Part shown: one piece after another, positions 6,145 through 7,192 of the stretch
Numbering within the stretch: position 1 is the stretch's first letter
Layout of the letters: every line of letters starts with the position of its first letter
NCBI GenBank assembly: GCA_012799265.1
Contig: JAAZLP010000242.1
Location: forward strand, 1-7,192
Length of the DNA stretch: 7,192 nt
Origin: Phyllobacteriaceae bacterium
GTDB taxonomy: Bacteria > Pseudomonadota > Alphaproteobacteria > Rhizobiales > Devosiaceae
Direction: 5' to 3'
Program-made: the position numbers and the translations under genes
The notes under the pieces: model-generated
Databases searched by the model: none
Told to the model about the DNA's origin: nothing
Seen by the model: the letters and a program-made list of their open reading frames with translations, nothing else

Positions 6145-6461
6145 GGGCGCTTGCCGGGGCTGGCGCCGAGGCCATTGAGAACGGATTGGGGGATACCCAA
6201 CTCGCGGATCACATCGGCATGGCGCCGAAAACCGATCAGCTCGCGTTGAACGAAATAGGCCCAGACGGCCTGTTGTGCCTCGGCCAGCGCCGCAGGATCC
6301 GGTGTGGCCGTGCCGAGCGCGGCGATGGTCTTCACCACCCGCGCTTCGGCGGCGCCGAGGGAGCTGGCGCGCTCGGCCATGATCTCATGTTCAATCGCTG
6401 CGGTACCGGCCTGCGGCCGAACCATTCGGATGAGATCAAGCGAGTCGCGCAGCCCGCTCAT
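6141..6461 (-). CDS. DUF6665-like small protein of unknown function
   Basis: A 106-residue, mostly helical, soluble protein without signal peptide, membrane segment or cysteines. The region AIEHEIMAERASSLGAAEAR (22-41) is an amphipathic helix. The most conserved-looking part is AVWAYFVQRELIGFRRH (65-81) followed by ADVIRELGIPQSVLNGLGA (82-100). This pattern matches my recollection of DUF6665 proteins of Hyphomicrobiales; I could not confirm it by search. No function is known to me. Its ATG shares one base with the bolA stop (TGATG), and its own stop overlaps the HAD start (ATGA). It is therefore likely made at a fixed ratio with both neighbours. The genetic position between bolA and grxD hints at, but does not show, a link to iron-sulfur or redox regulation. 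Confidence 0.8.
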   Translation of the reverse strand: MSGLRDSLDLIRMVRPQAGTAAIEHEIMAERASSLGAAEARVVKTIAALGTATPDPAALAEAQQAVWAYFVQRELIGFRRHADVIRELGIPQSVLNGLGASPGKRP

Positions 6462-6694
6462 CAGTCTGGTACGCTCGTTTGCAGGGCTAGTGCATGGAGC
6501 GCCCCGCCCATGTCACCCTGTAGGGCCGCATAGACCAGTTGATGCTGTTGTACGCGGGACTTGCCGCGGAACTGTTCCGACACGACGGTTGCTGCATAGT
6601 GATCGCCGTCGCCGGCAAGGTCGCGGATTTCGACTGCGGCATCGGGCAGGGCAGCCTTGATGCGGCGCTCGATCTCGTTTGCGTCCATTGGCAT
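6461..6694 (-). CDS. bolA: BolA family protein, IbaG/BolA2-like
   Basis: Small cytoplasmic protein (77 residues) of the BolA fold, which pairs with CGFS glutaredoxins to bind a [2Fe-2S] cluster and takes part in iron-sulfur trafficking or iron sensing. It shows the variable loop LAGDGDHYAATVV (26-38) with H32, resembling the GDG-H-F loop of IbaG/BolA2. The class II KH-like core follows: FRGKSRVQQHQLVYAAL (42-58) and the near-invariant HALALQT (67-73). H67 is the expected cluster ligand and H32 the likely second one. The Arg of the usual V-x-RHQ is Gln here. I chose the ATG at 6694 because a strong ribosome site precedes it and the length fits the family. A further upstream ATG at 6772 would add 26 residues with no family match. 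It is the first gene of the coupled bolA-DUF6665-HAD cluster. Confidence 0.93.
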   Translation of the reverse strand: MPMDANEIERRIKAALPDAAVEIRDLAGDGDHYAATVVSEQFRGKSRVQQHQLVYAALQGDMGGALHALALQTSVPD

Positions 6695-6701
6695 GAGCTG
6701 A

Positions 6702-6710
6702 CTCCCCTCT
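6702..6710 (-). promoter_or_regulatory. Strong Shine-Dalgarno of bolA
   Basis: AGAGGGGAG on the minus strand lies 7 nt before the ATG at 6694. It decides the start in favour of the 77-residue protein over the longer frame from 6772. Confidence 0.75.
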
Positions 6711-6715
6711 ATATT

Positions 6716-6732
6716 CCGGACGGGCTGTCCGG
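6716..6732 (-). repeat. Hairpin just upstream of the bolA ribosome site
   Basis: CCGGAC and GTCCGG form a 6-bp perfect stem with a 5-nt loop, ending 5 nt before the ribosome site. No T tract follows (AATATAGAGG), so it is not a terminator for the upstream gene. Candidate promoter boxes further up (TTGAAG at 6772-6767, TATCAT at 6747-6742) are spaced 19 nt apart and are weak. Confidence 0.35.
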
Positions 6733-6779
6733 TGCCTGCCCATGATATGGCATGCAAGGTGAGTGGCTTCAACCGCGGC

Positions 6780-7192
6780 CTACTGGCCTGTGGGAAGTGT
6801 CACCTCGGGTGCCCGATCCATCCCCACACAGCAGTCGGCATCGGCGCGGGTCGAGAAGTTGGCGATGATGAAATCAACGAGCGGCCGTGCTTCTGCCGCG
6901 AATTCGGTCGCGTAGATGCAGTCCAGCGTATAACCGCGTCCAGCGGCGACGGTTTCCGTGTGCACAAGGGTCACCGGAATATCCATCGGGGAATCTGTGC
7001 TGTTTCCCTCATAGGTGAGAGCGGTCGCGTCCTGGAACTCGACATTGCCCTTGGACGTGAGAGCGAAGCCGGGCAGGGTCTGCCCCCAGGCCTCTGTCAG
7101 CTCCGCGTCATTGAGGCCGTTCAGGGCGTCCTGTGGGGTCCAGGCGGCATCTTCCACTGCCACCACGAGCAGCTCGCATTGCAGTGGCGCGC
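6780..7192 (-). CDS. Unknown protein, 3' part of a gene cut by the right edge
   Basis: The frame is open from the window edge to a TAG at 6780-6782, giving at least 137 residues of C-terminal sequence. It enters as APLQCELLVVAVEDAAW. The in-frame GTG codons at 7161-7166 are more likely internal valines than a start, so the true start is probably outside. The visible part has no membrane helix. It is acidic, has strand-like segments (DIPVTLVHTETVAAGRGYTLDC, about residues 71-92 of the visible part), and a C-terminal helix PLVDFIIANFST followed by DADCCVG. Four cysteines are visible, two of them adjacent. That layout suggests a small secreted or periplasmic protein, but no signal peptide can be seen. 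I do not recognise the family. It is followed by 85 bp and then bolA on the same strand. Confidence 0.7.
   Translation of the reverse strand, partial: APLQCELLVVAVEDAAWTPQDALNGLNDAELTEAWGQTLPGFALTSKGNVEFQDATALTYEGNSTDSPMDIPVTLVHTETVAAGRGYTLDCIYATEFAAEARPLVDFIIANFSTRADADCCVGMDRAPEVTLPTGQ

Noticed and set aside
6695..6772. Upstream ATG at 6772 as the bolA start
   Set aside because: The extra 26 residues do not fit the BolA family and the strong ribosome site AGAGGGGAG points to the ATG at 6694.

Overview
The window is GC-rich bacterial chromosomal DNA. It most likely comes from an alphaproteobacterium of the Hyphomicrobiales (Devosia-like). This rests on codon use, the bolA/grxD neighbourhood and a small DUF6665-like protein; the genus is inference, not something the sequence proves.

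Layout, left to right. At the extreme left a possible divergent minus-strand gene runs off the edge. A two-gene plus-strand unit follows: ttcA (tRNA 2-thiocytidine synthesis) and an inositol-monophosphatase-family phosphatase 4 nt later. It ends in a strong bidirectional terminator shared with the convergent minus-strand gene for a Bcr/CflA-type MFS drug exporter. Upstream of that exporter lies a second, unrelated minus-strand MFS transporter (monocarboxylate/YcxA-like). A 146-bp divergent region with an inverted repeat separates it from a plus-strand gene for a small Dabb (stress-responsive A/B barrel) protein. That gene converges on grxD.

The right third is a minus-strand block. Read in its own direction it runs: a 5'-truncated unknown protein, bolA (IbaG/BolA2-like), a DUF6665-like small protein, a HAD hydrolase, then grxD (monothiol CGFS glutaredoxin). 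The three genes bolA, DUF6665-like and HAD overlap by 1 and 4 nt and are probably translationally coupled. grxD is 137 bp further on, with a plausible promoter of its own.

Genes working together: BolA and CGFS glutaredoxin are known [2Fe-2S]-binding partners, and TtcA needs a [4Fe-4S] cluster, so iron-sulfur biology recurs across the window. The two transporters and the phosphatase have no visible functional link to it.

I see no mobile element, CRISPR array, tRNA or rRNA, and no clear sign of horizontal transfer. The window looks like ordinary core-genome housekeeping. The most interesting point is the conserved-looking insertion of a DUF6665-like gene and a HAD phosphatase gene between bolA and its glutaredoxin partner.
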